From: Chitinophagaceae bacterium
GTDB lineage: Bacteria; Bacteroidota; Bacteroidia; Chitinophagales; Chitinophagaceae
Direction: 5' to 3'
Assembly (NCBI GenBank): GCA_019752295.1
Contig: JAIEMK010000026.1
Span: forward strand, 1 to 64,000
DNA: 64,000 nt
This document shows, one piece after another, positions 9,821-18,230 of the stretch (position 1 is its first letter; every line of letters begins with the position of its first letter). A program made the position numbers and the translations under genes. Under the pieces are notes generated by a model, which saw only the letters and a list, made by a program, of their open reading frames with translations, was not told the DNA's origin and did no database searches.

Positions 9821-11236
9821 ATGGAAATTGTTCATATAAGTGCCGAATGCTATCCCGTTGCAAAAGCGGGGGGATTGGGTGATGTGGTTGGTGCTTTACC
9901 AAAGTACCAATGTCTGGCCGGTCATACTGCGAAAGTAGTGATGCCAATGTATCGGACTAAGTTTTTATATAATCATGAATGGGTAGTTGATTTTAAAGCA
10001 AATGCGAATCTGGGTGATTGGTTTTTTGAGTATACGATCATTCGCGAAAAAAAAAATTCATTAGGATTTGATTTATATCTTGTGGATATCAACGGCTTAT
10101 TAGATCGTGAAAAAATTTACGGATACGACGACGATACAGAGCGCTTTACAGCATTTCAGATAGCTGTTGTGAACTGGCTTGCAAGCTGGGAGCACCGACC
10201 GGATATCGTTCACTGTCACGATCATCAGGCAGCCCTCGTGCCTTTCATGATGAAACATTGTTTCAATTACCGACACTTAAGCAGGATCTCTACCGTCTTT
10301 ACAATTCATAACGGACAATATCAGGGTTGGATGAATTGGAGTCAGAGTAATTTAATTCCAGCATGGGACGAGTGGAAGACGGGCTTACTGGAATGGAATG
10401 GAAGAATTAATCCGATGGCTGCTGCCATTAAATGCGCTGAGAAAATAACAACTGTTAGTCAGAGCTATATGGAGGAATTGTTTTGGGACGCCAATGGTTT
10501 GGAAGCATTATTTGAATATGAGCGGGGCAAATGCAGCGGCATCTTAAACGGAATCGACAACGAGATCTGGAATCCGGAAACGGATACTTATTTACAAAGT
10601 CATTTTACAATTAAAACCGTTACCGAAGGGAAGCAAAAAAATAAGGAGCTACTTTGTACCCAGTTTAATCTGGATATTTCGAAACCACTATTTGTTTTTA
10701 TCGGAAGATTGGTTGGGGAAAAAGCTGCCGATATTCTGGCCGACGCTATTAGTTCAGCAATCTATCATACCAATGGTGAAGCCGCTTTTTTTATTTTGGG
10801 TAGCGGTCAAACAGATGTTGAATGGTCGTTACAACAATTAGCGCATCATCATAAAGGAATTTATAACGCATACATCGGATACAACGAAGCGCTAAGTCAT
10901 TTGATTTATGCCGGCGCTGATTTTTTACTCATGCCGAGTAGGGTTGAGCCATGCGGACTGAATCAAATGTATGCCATGCGTTATGGAACCGTGCCTGTTG
11001 TTAGAAGTACAGGTGGATTAAAAGATACGGTAGTAGATATGGGCGACCCAGATGGCTACGGTATTCGATTTAATCATGCTTCTGTGGATGATTTAGTATA
11101 TTCAATCGGCAGAGGCGTTTCGGTGTATCAGGATAAAGCACAAATGGAGAAAATGCGCAAGACTATGATGCGGATCGATAATAGTTGGGAGGCAACAGTT
11201 CAAAAATATATCAACCTATATCAAAGTATCATATAA
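9821..11236 (+). CDS. glgA: Glycogen synthase (ADP-glucose type, GT5)
   Basis: This 471-residue enzyme adds glucose from ADP-glucose to the growing alpha-1,4-glucan. The GT5 hallmark KAGGLGDVVGALP lies at residues 15-27 and the C-terminal donor site SRVEPCGLNQMYAMRYGTVP near 371-390, followed by RSTGGLKDTV. The start at 9821 (MEIVHISAECYPVAKAG) puts the motif at its usual place. glgC follows after 18 bases, so the two steps of glycogen synthesis form one operon. The gene is divergent from the FucP-like permease. Confidence 0.95.
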   Translation: MEIVHISAECYPVAKAGGLGDVVGALPKYQCLAGHTAKVVMPMYRTKFLYNHEWVVDFKANANLGDWFFEYTIIREKKNSLGFDLYLVDINGLLDREKIYGYDDDTERFTAFQIAVVNWLASWEHRPDIVHCHDHQAALVPFMMKHCFNYRHLSRISTVFTIHNGQYQGWMNWSQSNLIPAWDEWKTGLLEWNGRINPMAAAIKCAEKITTVSQSYMEELFWDANGLEALFEYERGKCSGILNGIDNEIWNPETDTYLQSHFTIKTVTEGKQKNKELLCTQFNLDISKPLFVFIGRLVGEKAADILADAISSAIYHTNGEAAFFILGSGQTDVEWSLQQLAHHHKGIYNAYIGYNEALSHLIYAGADFLLMPSRVEPCGLNQMYAMRYGTVPVVRSTGGLKDTVVDMGDPDGYGIRFNHASVDDLVYSIGRGVSVYQDKAQMEKMRKTMMRIDNSWEATVQKYINLYQSII

Positions 11237-11254
11237 ACCCTATAACCTATTCGT

Positions 11255-12538
11255 ATGATTAATTATTCCAGTTCAGTAGTAGCGGTCATTCTGGGTGGTG
11301 GCGCCGGGAGCAGATTGTATCCCTTAACAGCCACAAGATCTAAACCTGCCGTACCCATTGCGGGTAAATATCGTTTGGTAGATATTCCGATCAGTAACTG
11401 TATCAATAGTAACATCAACAGAATGTTTGTGTTAACACAGTTCAATTCTGCATCGCTGAACAAGCATATTAAAAATACGTACCACTTCAGTGCTTTTAGT
11501 TCGGGATTTGTAGATATACTCGCTGCAGAACAAACTCCGGATAATCCGGGATGGTTTCAGGGTACAGCAGATGCCGTAAAACAATCTCTGCGACATATCG
11601 GAAACTTTGAGTATGAATATATTTTGATATTGAGCGGTGATCAGTTGTATCAGATGGATTTCAGTGAAATGATTACCAATCATCAGGCCCAGGGTGCAGA
11701 TATCACGATCGCTACCATTCCTGTTGGTGATAGGGAAGCCCCTGAATTCGGTATTCTTAAAACCAACGAAGAACATTTTATCACTTCATTCATCGAAAAA
11801 CCGAGTAAGGATTTATTACCCGAGTGGACCAGTGATACCGGCGCAGAAATGCAAAAGCAGGGAAGAAATTATCTGGCATCGATGGGTATTTATATTTTCA
11901 ATAAGCGGATTTTAGATCATCTGCTGTATGAGAAAAATCCCAAGGCAACCGACTTTGGAAAAGAAATTATTCCGGAATCAATCGACAATCATAAAGTAAT
12001 CAGCTACCAATACGACGGATATTGGACCGATATTGGAAACATCTATTCTTTTTATGAAGCCAACCTTGCCTTAACAGAGGATATTCCTCCGTTCAATCTT
12101 TTCGACAACAACAAAACTGTTTATAGCCGCGCAAGAATGTTACCTCCTGCAAAAATTAGTGGAACCACTTTAGAAAGAACCATTATTGCAGAGGGCTCCA
12201 TTATCAATGCCAGCAGGATCGAACAGAGTGTAGTTGGTATCCGTTCCAGGATTGGTCTGGGTTCTACCGTGGTGAGCACATATATTATGGGAAACGATTT
12301 CTATGAAACACTGAGTGAGATGGAAGCGAATCAGGCAAAGGGTCTTCCGAAAATAGGTATTGGTGAGCGTTGCTATATTAAGGATGCAATCATCGACAAA
12401 AATTGTCGCATCGGAAATGATGTAAGAATCGTTGGTGGCAAACACCTTGCAAATACAGATCATCCTTTGTATTCCATAAAAGATGGTATCGTGGTGGTTA
12501 AAAAGACTGCCGTTTTACCGGATGGATTCGTGATATAA
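11255..12538 (+). CDS. glgC: Glucose-1-phosphate adenylyltransferase
   Basis: This 427-residue enzyme makes ADP-glucose from glucose-1-phosphate and ATP, the committed step of bacterial glycogen synthesis. It shows the nucleotide-binding GGGAGSRLYPLTATRSKPAVP (about residues 14-34), WFQGTADAVKQ near 98-108, the sugar-phosphate site FIEKPSKD and a C-terminal left-handed beta-helix (hexapeptide-like repeats, IGNDVRIVGG). It is co-transcribed with glgA and followed by a terminator. Regulation by allosteric sugar phosphates is usual in the family but is not visible here. Confidence 0.95.
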   Translation: MINYSSSVVAVILGGGAGSRLYPLTATRSKPAVPIAGKYRLVDIPISNCINSNINRMFVLTQFNSASLNKHIKNTYHFSAFSSGFVDILAAEQTPDNPGWFQGTADAVKQSLRHIGNFEYEYILILSGDQLYQMDFSEMITNHQAQGADITIATIPVGDREAPEFGILKTNEEHFITSFIEKPSKDLLPEWTSDTGAEMQKQGRNYLASMGIYIFNKRILDHLLYEKNPKATDFGKEIIPESIDNHKVISYQYDGYWTDIGNIYSFYEANLALTEDIPPFNLFDNNKTVYSRARMLPPAKISGTTLERTIIAEGSIINASRIEQSVVGIRSRIGLGSTVVSTYIMGNDFYETLSEMEANQAKGLPKIGIGERCYIKDAIIDKNCRIGNDVRIVGGKHLANTDHPLYSIKDGIVVVKKTAVLPDGFVI

Positions 12539-12545
12539 ATCATAA

Positions 12546-12572
12546 AAAACATCTCAATACGGGATGTTTTTT
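12546..12572 (+). terminator. Terminator after glgA-glgC
   Basis: AAAACATC (12546-12553) pairs with GATGTTTT (12563-12570), extendable by two more pairs inward, and is followed by further T. It lies just after the glgC stop. Confidence 0.75.
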
Positions 12573-12626
12573 TATTTACTTTTATGTTCATGTATTTATT
12601 ACACATTACTTGCTTAAACGATTGCT

Positions 12627-13976
12627 ATGGCCATAACAAATAGTTCTTCAACTAATTTATCGAACAGCTCAAAACCTGTTTTGAATTTCTGGAAAATCTG
12701 GAATATCAGTTTCGGATTTCTGGGTGTTCAGATTGGTTACTCTTTACAAAATGCAAATACCAGCAGGATACTTTCTGCTATTGGAGCAGATCCCCATCAC
12801 CTAAGTCTTTTTTGGTTGGCCGCACCATTGGCCGGACTAATCGTACAGCCTATTGTAGGACTATCAAGCGATAAAACCTGGACCCGATTGGGACGAAGAA
12901 TTCCTTTTATACTTGGAGGATCAATTGTTTCTGCACTGGCGATGTTCTTTATGCCTAACTCCGAACATTTTGCACAACTATTACCACCATTGATTTTCGG
13001 AGCTACCATGTTATTGTTGATGGATACTTCTTTTAATGTAACCATGCAACCATTCAGAGCACTTGTGAGCGATATGGTTCCCGAAAGCCAGCGTAACAAG
13101 GGCTATGCAGTACAGAGTTTTTTAATCAATACGGGTGCATTCATCGGCTCGATGCTTCCCTATGTGTTAACGAATATTTTTAGCGTGGCCAATCAACCCG
13201 GAGCAGGCGATAAAGTTGCACCAACTGTAATCTGGGCTTTCTATTTTGGAGGAGGCGCATTGTTGTTAAGTGTTTTATGGACTTCTTTCAGAACCAAAGA
13301 ATATCCACCGGATGAATATGCTAAGTATAATAATCTGGAAAATGTAACGGAAGAAAAAGTTTCTTTTCTCTCCTTGCTAAAAAATATTCCGGCTACCATG
13401 TGGCAGTTATCAATCACTCAATTCTTTTCCTGGTTTTCATTATTTCTGATGTGGGTTTATACCACTCAGGGAATTGCACAAAGTATTTGGCAAACCAGCG
13501 ATCCTCATTCTAAATCCTTTAATGATGCTGGCGACTGGACAGGTGTAATCTTTGCGGCTTATAGTTTATTTGCGGCACTCTATTCTTTGGTGATGACTCC
13601 TCTGGCTGATAAATTCGGCAGAAAAAATACCTATATGCTTTCTTTAATTGCAGGAGGTATCGGATTGGTGTCGATGATGTTTATTACCGATAAAAATTTA
13701 TTATTTATTCCGATGATCGGCGTAGGTATTGCATGGGCCGCAATTCTCGCATTGCCTTATGCAATTCTTTCTTCATCATTGCCTGCGCGACAAACAGGTG
13801 TTTATATGGGTATTTTTAATGCTACTATTACAATTCCTCAGATTACTGCAGGATTATTGGGAGGCGTTGCGCTAACATTAGTTGGAGAAAAAGCCATCAA
13901 TGTAATCGGATTGGCAGGTGCATCCATGATCATGGCTGGCATCTGCGCGAAACTGTTCATTAAATCAAAAGAATGA
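12627..13976 (+). CDS. SLC45-like MFS permease, probable maltose/maltodextrin uptake
   Basis: This 449-residue protein has about twelve membrane segments. Features such as FLGVQIGYSLQNANTSRIL, the QPIVGLSSDKTWTRLGRRIPFI loop near residues 73-94 and a second PLADKFGRKN loop resemble the GPH/SLC45 sucrose-maltose branch of the major facilitator superfamily. The secreted GH13 enzyme gene begins 39 bases after its stop, and the glycogen genes lie just before it, which points to import of maltose or short maltodextrins released in the periplasm. The substrate is an inference from context. Confidence 0.82.
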   Translation: MAITNSSSTNLSNSSKPVLNFWKIWNISFGFLGVQIGYSLQNANTSRILSAIGADPHHLSLFWLAAPLAGLIVQPIVGLSSDKTWTRLGRRIPFILGGSIVSALAMFFMPNSEHFAQLLPPLIFGATMLLLMDTSFNVTMQPFRALVSDMVPESQRNKGYAVQSFLINTGAFIGSMLPYVLTNIFSVANQPGAGDKVAPTVIWAFYFGGGALLLSVLWTSFRTKEYPPDEYAKYNNLENVTEEKVSFLSLLKNIPATMWQLSITQFFSWFSLFLMWVYTTQGIAQSIWQTSDPHSKSFNDAGDWTGVIFAAYSLFAALYSLVMTPLADKFGRKNTYMLSLIAGGIGLVSMMFITDKNLLFIPMIGVGIAWAAILALPYAILSSSLPARQTGVYMGIFNATITIPQITAGLLGGVALTLVGEKAINVIGLAGASMIMAGICAKLFIKSKE

Positions 13977-14015
13977 GTAAAGTTCTTGTAAAGCGTTTCT
14001 AAAATTTAGTTCAAA

Positions 14016-15872
14016 ATGAAAAGTAAATTCAGTTTATTGGTGATTGCCTTTTTGGGCATGACATGTTATTCCTTTGCCTGGTATGCAAAATTATATCCTT
14101 CCAACTGGTGGGTTGGAATGAAGTGGAATAAAGTGCAGGTATTGGTATATGGTGACTATAATGGCTTCAATAAAGAAACAGTAAAAATAATAGATTATCC
14201 GGGTGTGAAACTGCTAAAAGTTACCCCTCTTGAAAACGAACATTATATAGTGTTGGATATAGAAGTTGCTCCCACAACCAAACCGGGCAATGTTGAAATT
14301 GAATTAATAAATAACGATAAGGCGCATAGTGTTTTGTGGCCCTTAGAAAAAAGAAGAACGGGCCTCGGTAAAACTTATGCGCAGGGTGTGAACTCTTCCG
14401 ATCTGATTTATTTATTGATGCCCGATCGGTTTAGCAATGGTGATTCAACGAACGATCGAGTGGAAGGTATGCGCGATCAAAGCTTGAACAGATCAAAAAT
14501 TTATGATCGTCATGGTGGCGATTTGCAAGGTGTGATCAATCATTTAGATTATTTAAAAAAACTTGGTGTAACAACTTTATGGATGACGCCTGTTATAGAA
14601 AATGATCAACCCAATCGTACAGAACACGGTTATGCATTTACTGACCATTATTCTATTGAGCCCAGAATTGGAGGAGCTGAAAAATATATTGAATTGAGCG
14701 ATGCACTGCACAAACGCGGAATGAAATTAATTCAGGATGCCGTATACAATCATGTGGGCAGTAAACATATTACTTTTCTGGATCAGCCCACAAAAGACTG
14801 GTACCATCAATGGCCAACTTATACAGGCACATCTTATAAAGACCAGACTTTATTCGACCCCTATGCATCAAAATCTGATGCCAAAAGAACTTCCGACGGA
14901 TGGTTTACCAGAGAAATGCCTGATCTGAATCAATCGAATCCATACGTAGCCAACTATCTGATTCAACATGCCATCTGGAGCGTTGAAAAATTTGGAGTCG
15001 ACGGATGGCGTATTGATACTTATATCTACAATGATTTGCCTTTTATGAATCGATGCAATAAAGCATTGACTGACGAATACCCTGCTATCACTATGTTTGG
15101 CGAAACATGGGTACACGGAACTGCCGCTCAGGCATACTTTGTTGAGAATAAACTGGATGTTCCATTTAAGAGCAATTTACAGGGTGCAACCGATTTTCAG
15201 ACTTTGATGTATGGCATTCAACCTGCTTTGAAACAGGATTTTGGATGGACAGAAGGCGTAAATAAATTATACACCACACTGAGCAACGATTTTTTGTATA
15301 AAGATGCAAATCGTAATTGCATTTTCTTAGACAACCACGATCTTACACGTATTTTTTCGGATGTTGGGGGAGATGTTGAAAAAGTAAAAGTGGGCATTGC
15401 TTGGTTGCTCACAACAAGAGGAATTCCTGAAATTTATTATGGAACCGAAATATTAATGAAGGGCGAAAAAAATCCGGATGATGGAAATGTGCGTTTGGAT
15501 TTCCCAGGTGGATGGAAGGGGGATGCTAAAAATGCATTCACCGGTGAAGGAATGACTGATGAAGAAAAAGACATGCTACATTATGTAACAACCTTTGCCA
15601 ATTTTAGAAAGAATAGCAGCGCCATTACAAAAGGTGCATTGATGCAATATGTTCCGGATGATGGCCTCTATGTTTATTTCCGTTACGATGCAAAACAAAC
15701 CCTGATGTGTGTAATGAATACGAGTAATAAAGAAAAAGAAATTGATTTCTCCAATTATATAGAAAGAACAAAAGGCTTTACCGGCGGTAAGAATATTGTA
15801 ACAGGAGCAACAGTTACAAATAAGTTTAGTGTGCCCGCCAAAAGAATGTGGGTGTTGGAATTAAGCCGATAA
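14016..15872 (+). CDS. Secreted GH13 alpha-glucanase (SusA/neopullulanase-like)
   Basis: This 618-residue enzyme has an N-terminal signal peptide (LLVIAFLGMTCYSFA), an Ig-like cyclomaltodextrinase-type N-domain to about residue 110 and a GH13 barrel. Four GH13 signatures are visible: DAVYNHVG, DGWRIDTY with the nucleophile Asp near 334, FGETW with the acid/base Glu near 363, and FLDNHDLTRIF with the third Asp near 439. It resembles the periplasmic SusA-type enzymes that split maltodextrins and pullulan into small sugars for import. The upstream SLC45-like permease would take up the products. Confidence 0.9.
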   Translation: MKSKFSLLVIAFLGMTCYSFAWYAKLYPSNWWVGMKWNKVQVLVYGDYNGFNKETVKIIDYPGVKLLKVTPLENEHYIVLDIEVAPTTKPGNVEIELINNDKAHSVLWPLEKRRTGLGKTYAQGVNSSDLIYLLMPDRFSNGDSTNDRVEGMRDQSLNRSKIYDRHGGDLQGVINHLDYLKKLGVTTLWMTPVIENDQPNRTEHGYAFTDHYSIEPRIGGAEKYIELSDALHKRGMKLIQDAVYNHVGSKHITFLDQPTKDWYHQWPTYTGTSYKDQTLFDPYASKSDAKRTSDGWFTREMPDLNQSNPYVANYLIQHAIWSVEKFGVDGWRIDTYIYNDLPFMNRCNKALTDEYPAITMFGETWVHGTAAQAYFVENKLDVPFKSNLQGATDFQTLMYGIQPALKQDFGWTEGVNKLYTTLSNDFLYKDANRNCIFLDNHDLTRIFSDVGGDVEKVKVGIAWLLTTRGIPEIYYGTEILMKGEKNPDDGNVRLDFPGGWKGDAKNAFTGEGMTDEEKDMLHYVTTFANFRKNSSAITKGALMQYVPDDGLYVYFRYDAKQTLMCVMNTSNKEKEIDFSNYIERTKGFTGGKNIVTGATVTNKFSVPAKRMWVLELSR

Positions 15873-15896
15873 AATTTTTAATATTAGTATTGCTTT

Positions 15897-15928
15897 AATA
15901 GCTGAACAATACAGTTTGTTCAGCTATT
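15897..15928. terminator. Bidirectional terminator between GH13 and P-loop membrane gene
   Basis: An 11-bp perfect stem (AATAGCTGAAC at 15897-15907 with GTTCAGCTATT at 15918-15928), extendable by two A-T pairs, is flanked by T-rich sequence on the right and AT-rich sequence on the left. It lies between two convergent genes. Confidence 0.75.
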
Positions 15929-15931
15929 ATT

Positions 15932-16990
15932 TTATAATTCCACACAGGAAATATTTTCTATCGAAACACCAAGTTGCTGTAGCATTTCCGTCCATTTTTG
16001 CCTCATAATTCCATTTGCATCATTTCCTAAAACCCATATCACACTTGTGTTTTGGATGATTTTTCTGTTTGCCTCGTCATGCCCGGTGTATTTGTCGATA
16101 TATTCCAGAAACTGATCTGAAGAAATGATATTTTCTTTAATTGGATCGCCCGGATCAATATCATCGATTACTAAATAATCTGTATTTCGCCAGGTCCATA
16201 AATATTTAATAGTATCCGCAATATCTTCGGGTTCAAAAAACATGCTGCTCAACTTCATCGCAGTTAAATACACGCAGGATTTATTTTGTATCGATTTTTC
16301 GTTGGCAAGCCCAACACTTAAACTGGTTTTCCCTTTATCTCTTTCTCCGAATATCAATAAATGCTTTCCAGGTTGATTATTTTGCAAATAAGATTTTACG
16401 GTGGTTTTATTTTCTTCACTGATGGGCAAATCAAACTGACTTAATCTAAATTGAAAAGGATAATCGGCATTCTGCTGATATATTTTTGTGAGATACCAAT
16501 AATGGGCAGGATAAGCTACCACCAGACAGATGAAAACAGTGAAGATCGATAAAATAGTGATGTTGCCGTGATTATAATACCCCATCATTCTTCCGGAACT
16601 GAAAGCTCCGAGACTAAAAAAACAAAGATCCGTAAAAGTGTCGAAAGCAATATTGAGCCAAGCTGGCTGAAACTGGTATTTGGGCCCAGATACAAATAAT
16701 AATTTGGAATGCGATACGCGATTAGAAAGCAAGGGGCCTAGAAAATTATAGGTTTCAAATACTACCCATATCCCTGTAATAATTGCGGAAGCAAAAAGTC
16801 CAGGCATGCTCAAGCCGCAATAATCTTTCAGTAAAAAATATAGCGGAATGGTAGGAATAAACGCGAGTGAAAAATGTCCGAACTGATTGGCCAGCCAGGA
16901 GTACGACAAAGTAACTCCGCGGTAAGAATCTTTACCGATCAAATCAGCTTTTAATTGGTGGAAAACATCTTTGGTGGTAACTTTTCCCAT
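15932..16990 (-). CDS. Membrane-anchored P-loop ATPase of unknown function
   Basis: I do not recognise this family. The 352-residue protein has about four hydrophobic segments in its first 165 residues (for example FSLAFIPTIPLYFLL and ITILSIFTVFICLVV). A soluble C-terminal half follows with a Walker A motif GERDKGKTS near residue 217, a Walker B-like TDYLVIDDIDPGDP, and a possible sensor-1 segment TSVIWVLGNDANG near the end. The layout resembles an AAA+/DnaC-IstB-like ATPase fused to a membrane domain. Upstream it is divergent from the esterase, and it shares a terminator with the GH13 gene. No partner gene is in the same operon. Confidence 0.7.
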   Translation of the reverse strand: MGKVTTKDVFHQLKADLIGKDSYRGVTLSYSWLANQFGHFSLAFIPTIPLYFLLKDYCGLSMPGLFASAIITGIWVVFETYNFLGPLLSNRVSHSKLLFVSGPKYQFQPAWLNIAFDTFTDLCFFSLGAFSSGRMMGYYNHGNITILSIFTVFICLVVAYPAHYWYLTKIYQQNADYPFQFRLSQFDLPISEENKTTVKSYLQNNQPGKHLLIFGERDKGKTSLSVGLANEKSIQNKSCVYLTAMKLSSMFFEPEDIADTIKYLWTWRNTDYLVIDDIDPGDPIKENIISSDQFLEYIDKYTGHDEANRKIIQNTSVIWVLGNDANGIMRQKWTEMLQQLGVSIENISCVEL

Positions 16991-17165
16991 AAATATTTAT
17001 TTGAGTAAGTAAATTGATATAGCATGAGGACTTCTGCTTAGTAAGATAATAAATTCATTTAGTTTTTTTTATCATTTAATTTTGAATCTCTATTAAAATC
17101 TTATCTTGAAAAAGTGGATGCTATGAATCTTATAAAATGAGTTACAAAAACCAATACAACCAATA

Positions 17166-18080
17166 ATGAAAAAATGTAGTTTAATCCTTTTCTTTTTTTT
17201 AGTATCTGCTATGAAAATAAGTGCGCAAACAGAGTTGCCATTGTATAAGGATCTTATACCTAATAGCAAACCTGCAGAAAACAAAGAGAAGCAAGCTTAT
17301 TACGATGGCATCTTGATCATTAGTGATATCAGCATCCCTACCTATACCGTATATCAGCCCAAAGTGCAAGACCCAAAAAGGGCTGCAGTAATTATTATTC
17401 CAGGTGGAGGATACTCTATTACAGCTTCAAGTCATGAAGGGTCTGATATCGCAAAATCATTTAACGAAGTGGGCATAACAGCCATTGTTGTTAAATACAG
17501 AATCCCGAGCGAAAGAACAATGATCAACAAAGAAATCGGTCCTTTACAAGATGCGCAGCAAGCAATTTTAACGGTCAGAGAGAATGCTGCAAAATGGAAT
17601 ATCGATCCAAATAAAATTGGCATTATGGGATTTTCTGCAGGCGGCCACCTTGCTGCTTCTGCAGGAACACATTTTGCTGAGGCATTTATTCCAAATCCCT
17701 TGAAAACTAGTCTGAGACCGGATTTTATGATACTTGGTTATCCGGTTATTAGTTTTCAGGATAGTTTAACGCATATGGGATCAAGAGATAATTTGATAGG
17801 TAAAGATCCTTCTAAAGCCAAAAAAGATTTTTATTCCAACGAATTGCAAATCACAAAAAATACTGCCCCTTGTTTTCTATTTCATGCTACAGACGACAAT
17901 GTGGTGAAAGTAATGAATAGCGTATTATTTTATCAGGCATTGATCGAACATGCTGTAAAGGCAGAATTACATATCTATCAAAACGGTGGCCATGGATATG
18001 GCCTGAAAAATAAAACAACAAAGGATCTTTGGATGGAGAGCTGCCGCAATTGGATGCGGAACAATGGGTGGATGCAATAA
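17166..18080 (+). CDS. Secreted alpha/beta-hydrolase (esterase/lipase-like)
   Basis: This 304-residue protein has a signal peptide (LILFFFLVSAMKISAQ). The fold markers are an oxyanion-hole motif IIPGGGYSITASSHEG, the nucleophile elbow GFSAGGHLAAS with Ser near residue 160, an acid residue in HATDDNVV and the catalytic His in GGHGYGL. This order suits the BD-FAE/acetyl-esterase branch, in which enzymes often deacetylate plant or microbial polysaccharides. It stands alone between two carbohydrate-active regions. The exact substrate is unknown. Confidence 0.82.
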   Translation: MKKCSLILFFFLVSAMKISAQTELPLYKDLIPNSKPAENKEKQAYYDGILIISDISIPTYTVYQPKVQDPKRAAVIIIPGGGYSITASSHEGSDIAKSFNEVGITAIVVKYRIPSERTMINKEIGPLQDAQQAILTVRENAAKWNIDPNKIGIMGFSAGGHLAASAGTHFAEAFIPNPLKTSLRPDFMILGYPVISFQDSLTHMGSRDNLIGKDPSKAKKDFYSNELQITKNTAPCFLFHATDDNVVKVMNSVLFYQALIEHAVKAELHIYQNGGHGYGLKNKTTKDLWMESCRNWMRNNGWMQ

Positions 18081-18081
18081 A

Positions 18082-18207
18082 ATCAAAATTCAAAAGTCAA
18101 AATTGAAGAATAATAATAAAATAAGCATTTCCCCTCCAAACTATGGTTTGGAGGGGTGGCCGAGCGGTTTAGCCCTGAGAACTCGGGGGGGTGGCTGATT
18201 CTAAGAG
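18082..18207. repeat. Heptads plus REP-like palindrome, copy A
   Basis: Heptad-like AT repeats (18082-18110) precede a perfect 11-bp palindrome: CCCCTCCAAAC at 18131-18141 and GTTTGGAGGGG at 18146-18156, with loop TATG. A tail follows (GTGGCCGAGCGGTTTAGCC, then GGGGGGGTGGC). A second small hairpin TAAGAG-tag-CTCTTA lies at 18192-18206. The same palindrome-plus-tail design occurs near 34.1 and 51.6 kb. The tail resembles a tRNA D-arm but no tRNA can be folded. Confidence 0.75.
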
Positions 18208-18230
18208 TAGCTCTTATTCTTCCCTAAGTT

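Noticed and set aside
18151..18195. tRNA-Ser/Leu-like sequence (GTGGCCGAGCGGTTTAGCC)
   Set aside because: Only the D-arm-like part matches. There is no acceptor pairing, anticodon stem or TTCGA arm, and the same bases form part of the repeated REP-like element.
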